A stretch of DNA of 64,000 nt from Streptomyces sp. HNM0575 (GTDB lineage: Bacteria; Actinomycetota; Actinomycetes; Streptomycetales; Streptomycetaceae), in contig NZ_JAASAG010000009.1 of assembly GCF_012726265.1 (NCBI RefSeq), positions 248,001 through 312,000 on the forward strand, given 5' to 3'. The notes below the pieces were generated by a model. That model saw only the letters and a list, made by a program, of their open reading frames with translations. It did no database searches and was not told the DNA's origin. Shown here in pieces: positions 24,805 through 32,975 of the stretch. Within the stretch, counting starts at the first letter, position 1; every line of letters begins with the position of its first letter. A program made the translations under genes and the position numbers.

Positions 24805-26466
24805 ATGAGCGCCAACCCACCATCCCCGCGCAGCCGTTCACGCGGCAGAGCCATCGCTCTGGTCGCCGCGACGGCGACCGTGCTGAGCACGGCGGCCTTC
24901 GCGCTGCCCGCTCACGCCGCGACCGGAGCCCGGAGCAACACCCTCGCCGGGGCCCGGCCCGCTCCGGCCGCTCCCGTCCCGCTCACGGACGGCACCCTGG
25001 ACTGGGGCATCAAGAAGTCCTTCCGCGACTACATCACGGGGCCGATAGCCAACGGCAGGATCACGGTCGCGGACGGCGCGGAGACGAACGAGGACGGCAC
25101 CTTCCGCTTCACGGAGGGCGAGGGCACGTACGACACGGGCGGGCACGCCGTGTGCGCCGCCTTCCACGGCAGCGTCCATCTCTACGGCCACCAGGGCGCG
25201 CTCGACATCGAACTGTCCGACTTCAAGGTCACCACCGAGGGGAAGGGCGGCTTCCTGTCGGCCGATGTGGCGACCGGCACCGGCGCGGACGGGACGGACG
25301 AGCCCGAGGACGTCGAGCAGGACGTCGACCTCGCCGCTCTCGACCTGACGGACGTCGAGCCGGGAACCGGCGAGGACGGCGCGACGACGTTCGCGGACGT
25401 CCCCGCGACCCTCACCGCCGACGGCGCCAAGGCCTTCGCGGGCTACTACAAGGAGGGCGAGAAGCTGGACCCGGCGACGCTCAACGTGCGTACGGGCAGC
25501 GGCGGTTCGGGCGGTTCCGGGGGCGGAGGCACGGCAGGCGGCTCGGCGGGCACCGCCGGCTCCGGCAGCACCGCCGGCTCCGGGAACACTGGCAGCACGG
25601 CAGGCGGCCCCGGCGGGAGTCCGGAGGGGGACGGTACGAGCAGCTCCGGCGGGAGCGCTGCGGGCAGCAGCACCGCCGGGTCCCGGAGCGGCACCATCGT
25701 CGACGGCAACCTCGACTGGGGCGTCAAGAAGTCCTTCCGCGAATACGTCACGGGGCCCATCGCCCACGGCAAGGTGGTCCTCTCCGACGGCGCCCGATCC
25801 ACCGACGGCGGCTACCGCTTCCCCGACGGCAGCGGCAAGGCCGAATCCGGCTCCCTGAACGCCTCGTTCAAGGGCGGCGTCCGCTTCCTCGGCCACGAGG
25901 AAGACGGCTCCTACAGCCTCGACCTCACCTTCTCCGGCCTCAGGGTGAAGGCGGACGGCACCAAGGGCACGCTCATATCCGACGTGCGCAGCAAGGACCG
26001 GGAGAGCGGCAAGGTCACCACGCACAAGGCCCTCTCCGTCGCGAGCCTCAAGCTGGACGCCGGCGCGCTGGACCCGGTCAAGGACGTCGTCACCGTGAAG
26101 AAGGCCCCGGCCACGCTCACCACCGAGGGAGCGGAGGCCTTCGGCGGCTTCTACGAGGCGGGCGACGCGCTCGACCCGGTCACGGCGGCGGTCTCGCTCG
26201 ACGAGAACGCCTCACTGCCCGGGGCGGGTTCGGGTGACGGTCCCGGATCGTCAAGCGGTACGGGCGGTGGCGACGGCGCCTCCGCGGGCGGTGCGGGCAG
26301 CGTCGGCGGTGCGGGCGGCAGCGGGGCGCTCGCTTCCACCGGCAGCAGCCTGCCCTCCGGTCCGCTGCTGGGCGGCGCGGCGCTGCTCGCCGCGCTGGGT
26401 GCCGGAGCGGTGTGCGCCGCGCACCGCCGCACCCGCAGCACCCCGGGCACCACGCACGGGAGCTGA
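24805..26466 (+). CDS. HtaA-domain heme-binding protein with LAxTG cell-wall anchor
   Basis: 553-aa exported protein with two HtaA domains (about 66-220 LDWGIKKSFRDYITGPIANGR; about 300-470 LDWGVKKSFREYVTGPIAHGK) joined by a Gly/Ser/Thr-rich linker of some 65 residues. LASTG at 509-513, a hydrophobic helix and the basic HRRTR tail form a sortase signal of the class used by Streptomyces. So this one is probably cell-wall linked while its neighbour stays in the membrane, a two-tier relay to hmuTUV. Same strand, 67 bp after the first htaA gene. Confidence 0.94.
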   Translation: MSANPPSPRSRSRGRAIALVAATATVLSTAAFALPAHAATGARSNTLAGARPAPAAPVPLTDGTLDWGIKKSFRDYITGPIANGRITVADGAETNEDGTFRFTEGEGTYDTGGHAVCAAFHGSVHLYGHQGALDIELSDFKVTTEGKGGFLSADVATGTGADGTDEPEDVEQDVDLAALDLTDVEPGTGEDGATTFADVPATLTADGAKAFAGYYKEGEKLDPATLNVRTGSGGSGGSGGGGTAGGSAGTAGSGSTAGSGNTGSTAGGPGGSPEGDGTSSSGGSAAGSSTAGSRSGTIVDGNLDWGVKKSFREYVTGPIAHGKVVLSDGARSTDGGYRFPDGSGKAESGSLNASFKGGVRFLGHEEDGSYSLDLTFSGLRVKADGTKGTLISDVRSKDRESGKVTTHKALSVASLKLDAGALDPVKDVVTVKKAPATLTTEGAEAFGGFYEAGDALDPVTAAVSLDENASLPGAGSGDGPGSSSGTGGGDGASAGGAGSVGGAGGSGALASTGSSLPSGPLLGGAALLAALGAGAVCAAHRRTRSTPGTTHGS

Positions 26467-26477
26467 CCCCCTGAACC

Positions 26478-26511
26478 GGCCGGCGGCCTCGCCGACACGT
26501 GGCCGCCGGCC
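26478..26511. terminator. Strong hairpin after the htaA pair
   Basis: Perfect 11-bp stem GGCCGGCGGCC (26478-26488) with GGCCGCCGGCC (26501-26511) and a 12-nt loop, 12 bp past the stop codon. Confidence 0.75.
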
Positions 26512-26848
26512 CCTGACGAGAGCTGATGGGCCAGCTCTCCGGCACCCCCCGCTCCATCGTTCCGTCCGTACCACGGCCTCGGGCGGAACGCGGCCGGCCC
26601 TCTGGGAGGGGCGTCCGGCGGGGGGTGCGTCCATCGCTTCCCGGGATCGATCAGCCCGGCACCTCACGGCACGGCCCGACCGGGCCCGGGTCAGCCCGCG
26701 TCATAGCTCACCACCCCGGCCCGGTCGAAGTTGGCCTCGCCGTGCGAGCCGAGCGGTTCACCGGTTGCACTCCACTCACGGCCCGTACGGCGATCCCGGC
26801 TCGGTCCGGCCACGGACGGCCCGGCGGCGCCTGGCCCCGGCCGCGCGG
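26512..26848. other. 337-bp spacer between convergent htaA and PPOX genes
   Basis: I see no gene or regulatory palindrome here beyond the hairpin just upstream; open frames in it are GC-driven and lack homology. Confidence 0.6.
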
Positions 26849-27424
26849 TCAGCGGGGGCCGTGACCCCACAGACCGGCCCGGTTGAGCGACTGGGGGCAG
26901 TGCCGGTAGATCTCGTCCGTCTCGATGAGAAGGGCCAGTCGGGGCCTGCGGCCCTTCGACGTCATGTCGTCGAAGAAGGGCGCGTCCCGCAGGATCCGCG
27001 CCCGCCCGTTGACGCGCAGGACGTCGGTCGAGCCGGGCACCAGGAACACGAGCCCGGCGCGGGGGTTCCGGAGGATGTTGTGGAAGCTGTCGCCCCGCCG
27101 GTTGCCGGGCAGGTCCGGCAGTACCAGCGTTCCCGGGTCGAGTGCCCGGGCGAAGCCCGGTTCGCCGCCTCGCGGGGAGGCGTCGCAGTTGCCGTCCGCG
27201 TCGCTGGTGGCCAGCAGGCAGAACGGTGAGCGGGCCAGCATGTCCAAGTCGGCGTCGGCCAGCCGCCGGTGGACCTTGTCCAGCACGATCGGGTGCGGCT
27301 CGCCCAGGAGTTCGCGGAGCTGGGCCGCGGAGCCGACCTCGGTGAAGCCGGTGCGGTCGGCGGCCGGCGGCAGGTCCTCGACGGTGATCTGGGCGCCGGC
27401 GGTGGCCGGTTGGGGGTTCGGCAC
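26849..27424 (-). CDS. FMN-dependent PPOX-type flavoprotein (MSMEG_1061-like), iron-box controlled
   Basis: 191-aa split-barrel flavoprotein. Family features: LARSPFCLLATSDADGNCDASPRGGEPGF (FMN phosphate-binding strands), LPDLPGNRRGDSFHNILRNPRAGLVFLVPG (the FMN-binding Arg/Asn block) and LRVNGRARI. Members typically bind FMN or F420; a few split-barrel relatives (HugZ) degrade heme. Its GTG start lies 70 bp from an iron box shared with the divergent siderophore permease, so a role in releasing or reducing iron from heme or ferric siderophore is plausible. This is inference; the axial heme ligands of HugZ cannot be assigned here. Confidence 0.87.
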   Translation of the reverse strand: MPNPQPATAGAQITVEDLPPAADRTGFTEVGSAAQLRELLGEPHPIVLDKVHRRLADADLDMLARSPFCLLATSDADGNCDASPRGGEPGFARALDPGTLVLPDLPGNRRGDSFHNILRNPRAGLVFLVPGSTDVLRVNGRARILRDAPFFDDMTSKGRRPRLALLIETDEIYRHCPQSLNRAGLWGHGPR

Positions 27425-27493
27425 TTCTGCTCCCGGTTCGGCGCCTGCGCCGCCGGCGACGTGGTGGCCCGCCGGTCAGGCCGCGGTTCGTTA

Positions 27494-27512
27494 TTAGGAT
27501 AGGCTGACCTAA
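27494..27512. promoter_or_regulatory. Iron box 4, shared by PPOX gene and siderophore permeases
   Basis: TTAGGATAGGCTGACCTAA, 17 of 19 consensus positions, between divergent starts at 27424 (minus) and 27569 (plus). Confidence 0.92.
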
Positions 27513-27568
27513 CTTTACTTCACGACAGGCCAGCCCTTCCCCGCGTCCGTGATCGCGCCGGGCCGGGC

Positions 27569-28753
27569 ATGACGAGGGGCAGCAGAGTGCGACGATCCGC
27601 GCCCCGCGAACGCGCTCCGGCCCTCACCGCAGGAACCGGAGAGCCACCCCCGGACGGGGCCGCGCCTCCGGACGACGTCGCCGCGTATCTGCGTCGTACG
27701 GCCGACTCCGGTGCCGGGCACGGCAGATGGCGCCGCCCGCGGGGCCGCGCCGTCGTCGCCGCCGGGCTGCCGGTCGCGGCCATCGCGCTGCTGCTGACGG
27801 TGGCGGCCAGCCTCCTCATCGGCAGCGGCGACGTCTCCGCAGCGGCCGTATGGCACGCCGTCGCTCCCTTCGGCGGCTCCTACGACCCCGCCGACAAGGC
27901 GCAGTTGATCGTCCGCGAGGTGCGTGTGCCCCGCACCCTCGCCGGGGTGCTGGCCGGTGTCGCGCTGGGGCTGGCCGGGGCGGTGATGCAGGGGGTGACC
28001 CGCAATCCGCTCGCGGATCCGGGGCTGCTGGGCGTCAACTCGGGCGCGTCCGTGGCCGTGGTGCTCTCGATGAGCGTGTTCGGTCTGACCGAGCCGGGAC
28101 AGTACGTCTGGTTCGGCCTGCTCGGGGCGCTGTTCGCGGCGGCCCTCGTGCACGGGGTGGGGGCGCTCGGCCCGGCGGGTGCCACTCCCGTGAAGCTGGC
28201 GCTCGCGGGCGCGGCGACCAGCGCCGTGCTCGGCTCGCTCACAACTGCCGTGCTGCTGACCGACGATGAGACCTTCGAGCAGTTCCGCTTCTGGCAGGTG
28301 GGGGCGCTCACCGCGCGGGAGACCGGCGTGCTGTGGCAGGTCGCGCCGCTGCTGGCGGTCGGCGTGTGCTGCGCGCTGCTGCTGGGACCGCGACTGAACG
28401 CGCTCGCGCTCGGCGACGACCTGGCCCGCGGGCTGGGGCAGCGGGTGGGGGCGGCACGGGCCGGGGCCGTGGCCGCCGTGGTGCTGCTCGCGGGCGGGGC
28501 GACCGTCGTGGCCGGGCCGATCGGTTTCGTCGGCCTCGTGGTGCCGCACGCGGCGCGGCTGCTCACCGGGCCCGACTACCGCTGGATCCTGCCCTACAGC
28601 GCGCTGTTGGCACCGGTACTGCTCCTCCTCGCCGACCTGGCCGGCCGTCTGATCGCCTGGCCGGGCGAGGTGCAGGCCGGCATCGTCACCGCGGCGATCG
28701 GCGCGGTGCCCTTCGTCGCGCTGGTACGGCGCCGGAAGACGGCCGAGCTGTGA
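27569..28753 (+). CDS. Iron-siderophore ABC transporter permease (FecCD family), subunit 1
   Basis: 394-aa permease, about 9-10 helices after a 70-residue basic/Pro-rich N-terminus. Diagnostic segments: VREVRVPRTLAGVLAGVALGLAGAVMQG, NPLADPGLLGVNSGASVAVV, and GPIGFVGLVVPHAARLLTG. It pairs with the second permease, whose GTG overlaps this stop by 4 bp. FepD-like by position. ATG 27569 has only a weak ribosome site (GGGCCGGGC); an earlier start is possible. Confidence 0.93.
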   Translation: MTRGSRVRRSAPRERAPALTAGTGEPPPDGAAPPDDVAAYLRRTADSGAGHGRWRRPRGRAVVAAGLPVAAIALLLTVAASLLIGSGDVSAAAVWHAVAPFGGSYDPADKAQLIVREVRVPRTLAGVLAGVALGLAGAVMQGVTRNPLADPGLLGVNSGASVAVVLSMSVFGLTEPGQYVWFGLLGALFAAALVHGVGALGPAGATPVKLALAGAATSAVLGSLTTAVLLTDDETFEQFRFWQVGALTARETGVLWQVAPLLAVGVCCALLLGPRLNALALGDDLARGLGQRVGAARAGAVAAVVLLAGGATVVAGPIGFVGLVVPHAARLLTGPDYRWILPYSALLAPVLLLLADLAGRLIAWPGEVQAGIVTAAIGAVPFVALVRRRKTAEL

Positions 28754-29934
28754 ACGGCCGCCGGGATCAGCACCCGCACCCGCACCCGCACGCGCACGCT
28801 GTGGCCGGGCTCACCGCACCCGACGCCATGCCGCTCGGCGAGCGGAACGGCACGGGCGCGCCGACCGGCACGGGCCCGCCGGTGTTCTCCGAGGCCCAAG
28901 TCGCCGCCGCCGTACGGGAGGTGCGCCGTGCCCGCCGCGCACCGGCCGTCCGCTCGGCGGCCGTCGCCGGCGTGCTCGCCGCGGGAGTGCTCGCCGTGCT
29001 GTGCGCGAGCCTGTCATACGGCGAAGTGGCCATCCCCGTCCCGGAGTTGCTGCGCACCCTTGCCGGCGGGGGTACCGGCGGCAGCCGCTTCGTCCTGCTC
29101 GACCTGCGGCTGCCCCGGGCGCTCACCGGGCTGCTGACGGGGGCGGCGTTCGGCATGTCGGGCGCGGTCTTCCAGACCATGCTGCGCAACCCCCTCGCCA
29201 GCCCCGACATCATCGGCATCAGCGCCGGAGCGAGTGCGGCAGCCGTACTGGGCAGCCTCGTGTTCGGGCTGTCCGGTATCGCGCTGTCCGGCATGGCGCT
29301 TGCCGGGGCGCTGGTGGCGAGCGCCCTGATCTACGCGCTCGCGTGGCGGCGGGGCGTCGCCGGGTACCGCCTGGTGCTCGTCGGCATCGGCGTGGGTGCT
29401 GCGCTCTCCAGTCTCATCTCCTACGTACTGACCCGCTCCGAGGTGACCGAGGCGCAGCAGGCCCTGGTCTGGCTCACCGGCAGCCTCAACGAGCGCTCCT
29501 GGAAGCACGTCTGGCCGCTGCTGGGCGCCCTGGCAGTGCTCACGCCGCTCACCTTCCTTGCCGCGCGCACGCTGCGGGTGCTGGAGCTGGGCGACGAGAC
29601 GGCGGGCGGACTCGGTGCGGCCGTGCAGCGCAGCAGGGTCGCGCTGCTGGCATGCGCGGTGGGGCTGTCCGCCGCGGCGACGGCGGCCGCGGGGCCGGTG
29701 GCGTTCGTGGCGTTCGTATCGGCCCCGATCGCCCGCCGCCTGGCACCCTCGCGCGGCCCGGCGCTGACGCACTCGGCGCTGCTGGGCTCGCTCATCGTCC
29801 TGCTCGCCGACTTCGTGGCGCAGCATCTGCTCGGGGAGACGCAGTTCCCGGTGGGCGTGGTGACGAGCGTGATCGGGGCGCCGTATCTGCTGTGGCTGCT
29901 GGCGCGTACGAACCGGGTGGGGAAAGGCGGTTGA
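28750..29934 (+). CDS. Iron-siderophore ABC transporter permease (FecCD family), subunit 2
   Basis: 394-aa FepG-like permease. LLDLRLPRALTGLLTGAAFGMSGAVFQ, NPLASPDIIGISAGASAAAV and GPVAFVAFVSAPIARRL are family blocks. The GTG start overlaps the previous stop (GTGA). The N-terminal 70 residues are cytoplasmic and unusual: residues about 7-16 read QHPHPHPHAH, an alternating His/Pro stretch that could bind metal. Partner of the preceding permease and the ATPase that overlaps its end. Confidence 0.93.
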   Translation: MNGRRDQHPHPHPHAHAVAGLTAPDAMPLGERNGTGAPTGTGPPVFSEAQVAAAVREVRRARRAPAVRSAAVAGVLAAGVLAVLCASLSYGEVAIPVPELLRTLAGGGTGGSRFVLLDLRLPRALTGLLTGAAFGMSGAVFQTMLRNPLASPDIIGISAGASAAAVLGSLVFGLSGIALSGMALAGALVASALIYALAWRRGVAGYRLVLVGIGVGAALSSLISYVLTRSEVTEAQQALVWLTGSLNERSWKHVWPLLGALAVLTPLTFLAARTLRVLELGDETAGGLGAAVQRSRVALLACAVGLSAAATAAAGPVAFVAFVSAPIARRLAPSRGPALTHSALLGSLIVLLADFVAQHLLGETQFPVGVVTSVIGAPYLLWLLARTNRVGKGG

Positions 29935-29936
29935 CG

Positions 29937-30782
29937 GTGGCGGTGTACGCGAAGGACGGGCGGCAGGTCGAGGGAGGTGCCCAACACACCCTGGGCACAC
30001 GGGAGATGCACCTCGGCTACGGCGACCGCGAGGTGATCTCGGGCCTGACGGCGGACGTGCCGCCGGGCGCGGTGACGATGATCGTCGGGCCCAACGCCTG
30101 TGGAAAGTCAACGCTGTTGCGCGCGCTGGCCCGGCTGCTGTCCCCCACGGCCGGCACCGTACGGCTGGACGGCCGGAGCCTCGGCGAACTGCCGACGAAG
30201 CAGATCGCGACGGTGCTCGGCATCCTGCCGCAGGCCCCGGTGGCCCCCGAGGGCATCACGGTCGCCGACCTGGTCGGCCGCGGCCGCTATCCGCACCAGG
30301 ACTGGTTCCGCAGGCGGACGGCCGAGGACGACACGGCCGTCGCGCGCGCCATGCTGGCAACGGACGTGCTGGAGCTGGCGGAGCGCCCGGTGGGCGAACT
30401 CTCCGGCGGACAGCGGCAGCGGGTGTGGATCGCCATGGCACTCGCCCAGGGCACCGACATCCTGCTGCTGGACGAGCCGACCACGTTCCTGGACGTGAGC
30501 CACCAACTCGACGTGCTGGACCTGCTGACCGATCTGAACCGCGCGGCCGCCACCACGGTCGTCGTGGTGCTGCACGACCTCAACCTCGCCTGCCGGTACG
30601 CCGATCACCTCGTCGTGATGAAGGACGGCGGCATCGTCGCGGAGGGCCGGCCGTCGGACGTCGTGACCGAGGAGCTGGTCACCGAAGTCTTCGGCATGCG
30701 CTGCTCGGTGGTCACCGACCCGTCGTCGCACACACCGATGATCGTGCCGATCGGGCGGCACCACGTGGTCGCCGGGGACTGA
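29937..30782 (+). CDS. Iron-siderophore ABC transporter ATP-binding protein
   Basis: 281-aa FepC-like ATPase. Walker A GPNACGKST, Q-loop LPQAPVAPEG, VGRGRYPHQDW (the FepC-type block), signature LSGGQRQRVWIAMAL, Walker B ILLLDEPTTFLD, H-loop VLHDLNLACRY. The start could be TTG 29931, overlapping the permease stop, or GTG 29937; GGAAAGG upstream spaces better to the GTG. It completes the two-permease importer. Confidence 0.94.
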   Translation: MAVYAKDGRQVEGGAQHTLGTREMHLGYGDREVISGLTADVPPGAVTMIVGPNACGKSTLLRALARLLSPTAGTVRLDGRSLGELPTKQIATVLGILPQAPVAPEGITVADLVGRGRYPHQDWFRRRTAEDDTAVARAMLATDVLELAERPVGELSGGQRQRVWIAMALAQGTDILLLDEPTTFLDVSHQLDVLDLLTDLNRAAATTVVVVLHDLNLACRYADHLVVMKDGGIVAEGRPSDVVTEELVTEVFGMRCSVVTDPSSHTPMIVPIGRHHVVAGD

Positions 30783-30822
30783 GAACGGCCGTCCCGTCCG
30801 CACGCGAGCAGCCCCCTCTCAC

Positions 30823-30841
30823 TTAACTTAGGCTAACCTAA
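30823..30841. promoter_or_regulatory. Iron box 5, abutting a start codon
   Basis: TTAACTTAGGCTAACCTAA, 17 of 19 consensus positions, ends only 5 bases before the ATG at 30847, so no ribosome-binding site fits between them. Confidence 0.88.
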
Positions 30842-30846
30842 CCAAG

Positions 30847-31914
30847 ATGACACCCGTTGCTCATCCCCCGCGCAAGCCGAGCCAGGTCCCCGCGCCGGCA
30901 CCGGTCTCCTTCCGCCGCCCGACTGCCCCGCGCCGCCCGGGAGTTGGGACGCGCCGCACCACCACTGCCGCACTCGCCCTGGGTGCCCTGCTCCTGGGGC
31001 TCACCGGCTGCGGCACCACGGGTGACGGGAACGGAGACGCCGCGGGCGGCCGTACGGTCACCACGAAGTTCGGAGAGGTCTCGGTGCCGGAGAAGCCGAA
31101 GCGCGTGGTCGCTCTGGGCTGGGGAGACGCCGAGACCGCACTGGCGCTGGGGGTGCAGCCGGTCGCGCAGAGCGACTGGCTGGCCTTCGGCGGCGACGGC
31201 GTCGGCCCCTGGGCCGAGGGACGCTACACGAAGAGCCCGAAGAAGATCGGCACGCTGGAGCCGGAGTACGAGAAGATCGCCGGCCTCCGGCCGGACCTGA
31301 TCCTGGACACCAAGTCCAGTGGCACCAGGGAGCGTTACGACACCCTGAAGAAGATCGCGCCGACCGTGGGCGTGCCCGAGGGCGGCGACCAGTACCAGAT
31401 CAGCTGGGAGCAGCAGACCAAGCTGGTCGCCAAGGCACTCGGCCGCGAGGAGCGCGCCCGCCGCCTCATCGCCCGGAACGACCGCGCGTTCGCCGAGGCG
31501 GTCAAGGCGCACCCGGAGTTCAAGGGCACGACCGTCACGCTGGGGTCGCGTACGGCCGACGCCTACGGCGCGTACGTACGCGGCGGCGGACGCGTCGACT
31601 TCGTCGAACGCCTGGGCTTCCGCAACAACCCGAAGGTCGAGGCCAGGGCGGGGAAGGCCTTCTCGGTGCCGGTCGCCCGCGAGAACCTCGACCTGCTCGA
31701 CGCCGACCTCACCGTCGTCTCCCCGATCGGCGTCTCCGCGGACAAGGTCCGTGAGGACCCGCTCTTCCGCGCCGTTCCGTCGGTGCGCAAGGGCCACTCC
31801 GTGGTCTTCGGCGACAAGAAGCTCAGCTCCGCCTTCGCCACGGACTCGGTGCTCTCCACCCCGTACGCGCTGAAGAAGGTCGTCCCGGTCTTCGCGGACG
31901 CCCTGAAGAAGTAG
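30847..31914 (+). CDS. Iron-siderophore ABC transporter substrate-binding lipoprotein
   Basis: 355-aa FepB-like binding protein. A long basic N-region (residues 1-38) leads to a hydrophobic core TAALALGALLLGL and lipobox LTGC. The body has VPEKPKRVVALGWGDAETALALGVQPVAQ, KIAGLRPDLILDT and YDTLKKIAPTVGVPEG, the common siderophore-binding pattern. ATG 30847 is the only in-frame start before the signal peptide; with the iron box directly upstream the mRNA is probably leaderless. Partner of the permease/ATPase set 64 bp upstream. Confidence 0.92.
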   Translation: MTPVAHPPRKPSQVPAPAPVSFRRPTAPRRPGVGTRRTTTAALALGALLLGLTGCGTTGDGNGDAAGGRTVTTKFGEVSVPEKPKRVVALGWGDAETALALGVQPVAQSDWLAFGGDGVGPWAEGRYTKSPKKIGTLEPEYEKIAGLRPDLILDTKSSGTRERYDTLKKIAPTVGVPEGGDQYQISWEQQTKLVAKALGREERARRLIARNDRAFAEAVKAHPEFKGTTVTLGSRTADAYGAYVRGGGRVDFVERLGFRNNPKVEARAGKAFSVPVARENLDLLDADLTVVSPIGVSADKVREDPLFRAVPSVRKGHSVVFGDKKLSSAFATDSVLSTPYALKKVVPVFADALKK

Positions 31915-32021
31915 GCGTGCCCGCTGCGCCGCCCGCGCTGCCGGTGCTGCGTCGTCGCCGTCCCTCCGCGCCCCGGCCCTCGCCGTCGCGCACCCCCGCC
32001 GCCCGTACCCGAGGAGCGAAG

Positions 32022-32876
32022 ATGACCCAATCCCCCACGCACGGCGTCGCGTTGACGGCCGTCGCCATGGCGAACGAGCGGCGCGTCGAGACGGCGCGCG
32101 AGGACCGACTGGTCGACGATCCGCTGGCGGGCGCCTTCGTCGACGCCGCGGCACCGGCGGACGGGCCCTTCCCATGGCTCCAGGACGGCGGCACGCTCAG
32201 CGACCTCTGCCCCGCGATGGGCGACTACGTCGCGCTGCGCACCCGGCTGTTCGACGACTGGACGCTGCGTGCGGTATGCGAGGAGGGCGTACGCCAAGTC
32301 GTGCTGCCCGCCGCGGGGTTGGACGCGCGCGCCTATCGGCTGTCCTGGCCCGGCGACGTCCGGCTGTTCGAGATCGACTTCCCGGAGCTGATCGCCTTCA
32401 AGCAGGAGACACTGGCCGCCGTCGGCGCCCGGGCGTCCTGCGAACGCACGGCGGTCCGCGCCGACTTGGACGACGACTGGGAATCGCCGCTGCTGGACGG
32501 CGGGTTCCGGCCGGAACAGCCCTCACTGTGGCTGGTCGAGGGGCTGCTGATGTACCTCGCCGACGACGACGGGCTGCTGTCCCGCATCACCGCGCTGGCG
32601 GCGCCCGGCAGCCGCCTGATCGCCGACCACGCATACCCGGAGGCGCTGCGGAGCGAGGCGTTCGCAGCCGGCACGCAGACCCTGGCGGCCAACGGCTCCG
32701 CGTTCGGCAGTACGGTCACCGATCCCGAAGCGTGGCTCGCCGGGCACGGCTGGAGCGCGGCCCTGGCGGAGCCGTCGGACCTTGTCGGCGGGACCGGCCG
32801 CGCGCTGCCCGCCGTCCTCGACCCTGCCGTGCCGGACTCCCCCGTCTTCTGGTTCGCCCTCGGGCGCCGTGGGTGA
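32022..32876 (+). CDS. SAM-dependent methyltransferase, TIGR00027/LCMT-like family
   Basis: 284-aa methyltransferase of the PPM1/LCMT-like family common in actinobacteria. It begins with the usual GVALTAVAMANERRVETAREDRLVDDPLA, then VVLPAAGLDARAYRLSW (motif I region), FEIDFPELIAFK (acidic SAM contact) and LWLVEGLLMYL. Substrates of this family are mostly unknown. ATG 32022 has GAGGAG 5 bp upstream. It follows the binding-protein gene by 107 bp and may be read from the iron-controlled promoter, perhaps modifying a siderophore or its breakdown product; that link is inference. Confidence 0.9.
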   Translation: MTQSPTHGVALTAVAMANERRVETAREDRLVDDPLAGAFVDAAAPADGPFPWLQDGGTLSDLCPAMGDYVALRTRLFDDWTLRAVCEEGVRQVVLPAAGLDARAYRLSWPGDVRLFEIDFPELIAFKQETLAAVGARASCERTAVRADLDDDWESPLLDGGFRPEQPSLWLVEGLLMYLADDDGLLSRITALAAPGSRLIADHAYPEALRSEAFAAGTQTLAANGSAFGSTVTDPEAWLAGHGWSAALAEPSDLVGGTGRALPAVLDPAVPDSPVFWFALGRRG

Positions 32877-32975
32877 CGGCGGAGCGCGTGTGGAGCGACG
32901 GCCGTGAGCACGCCCGCGCGACAGCGTCCTGAGACGCCATCAGCGGCACGCTGATCGGCGAGGAGGCCGCTATCG

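Noticed and set aside
22059..24890. A 943-codon minus-strand open frame reading from the htaA genes into hmuT
   Set aside because: Its first 600 codons are antisense to htaA genes and Gly/Val/Arg-rich without homology; the hmuT signal peptide sets the real start at 23090.
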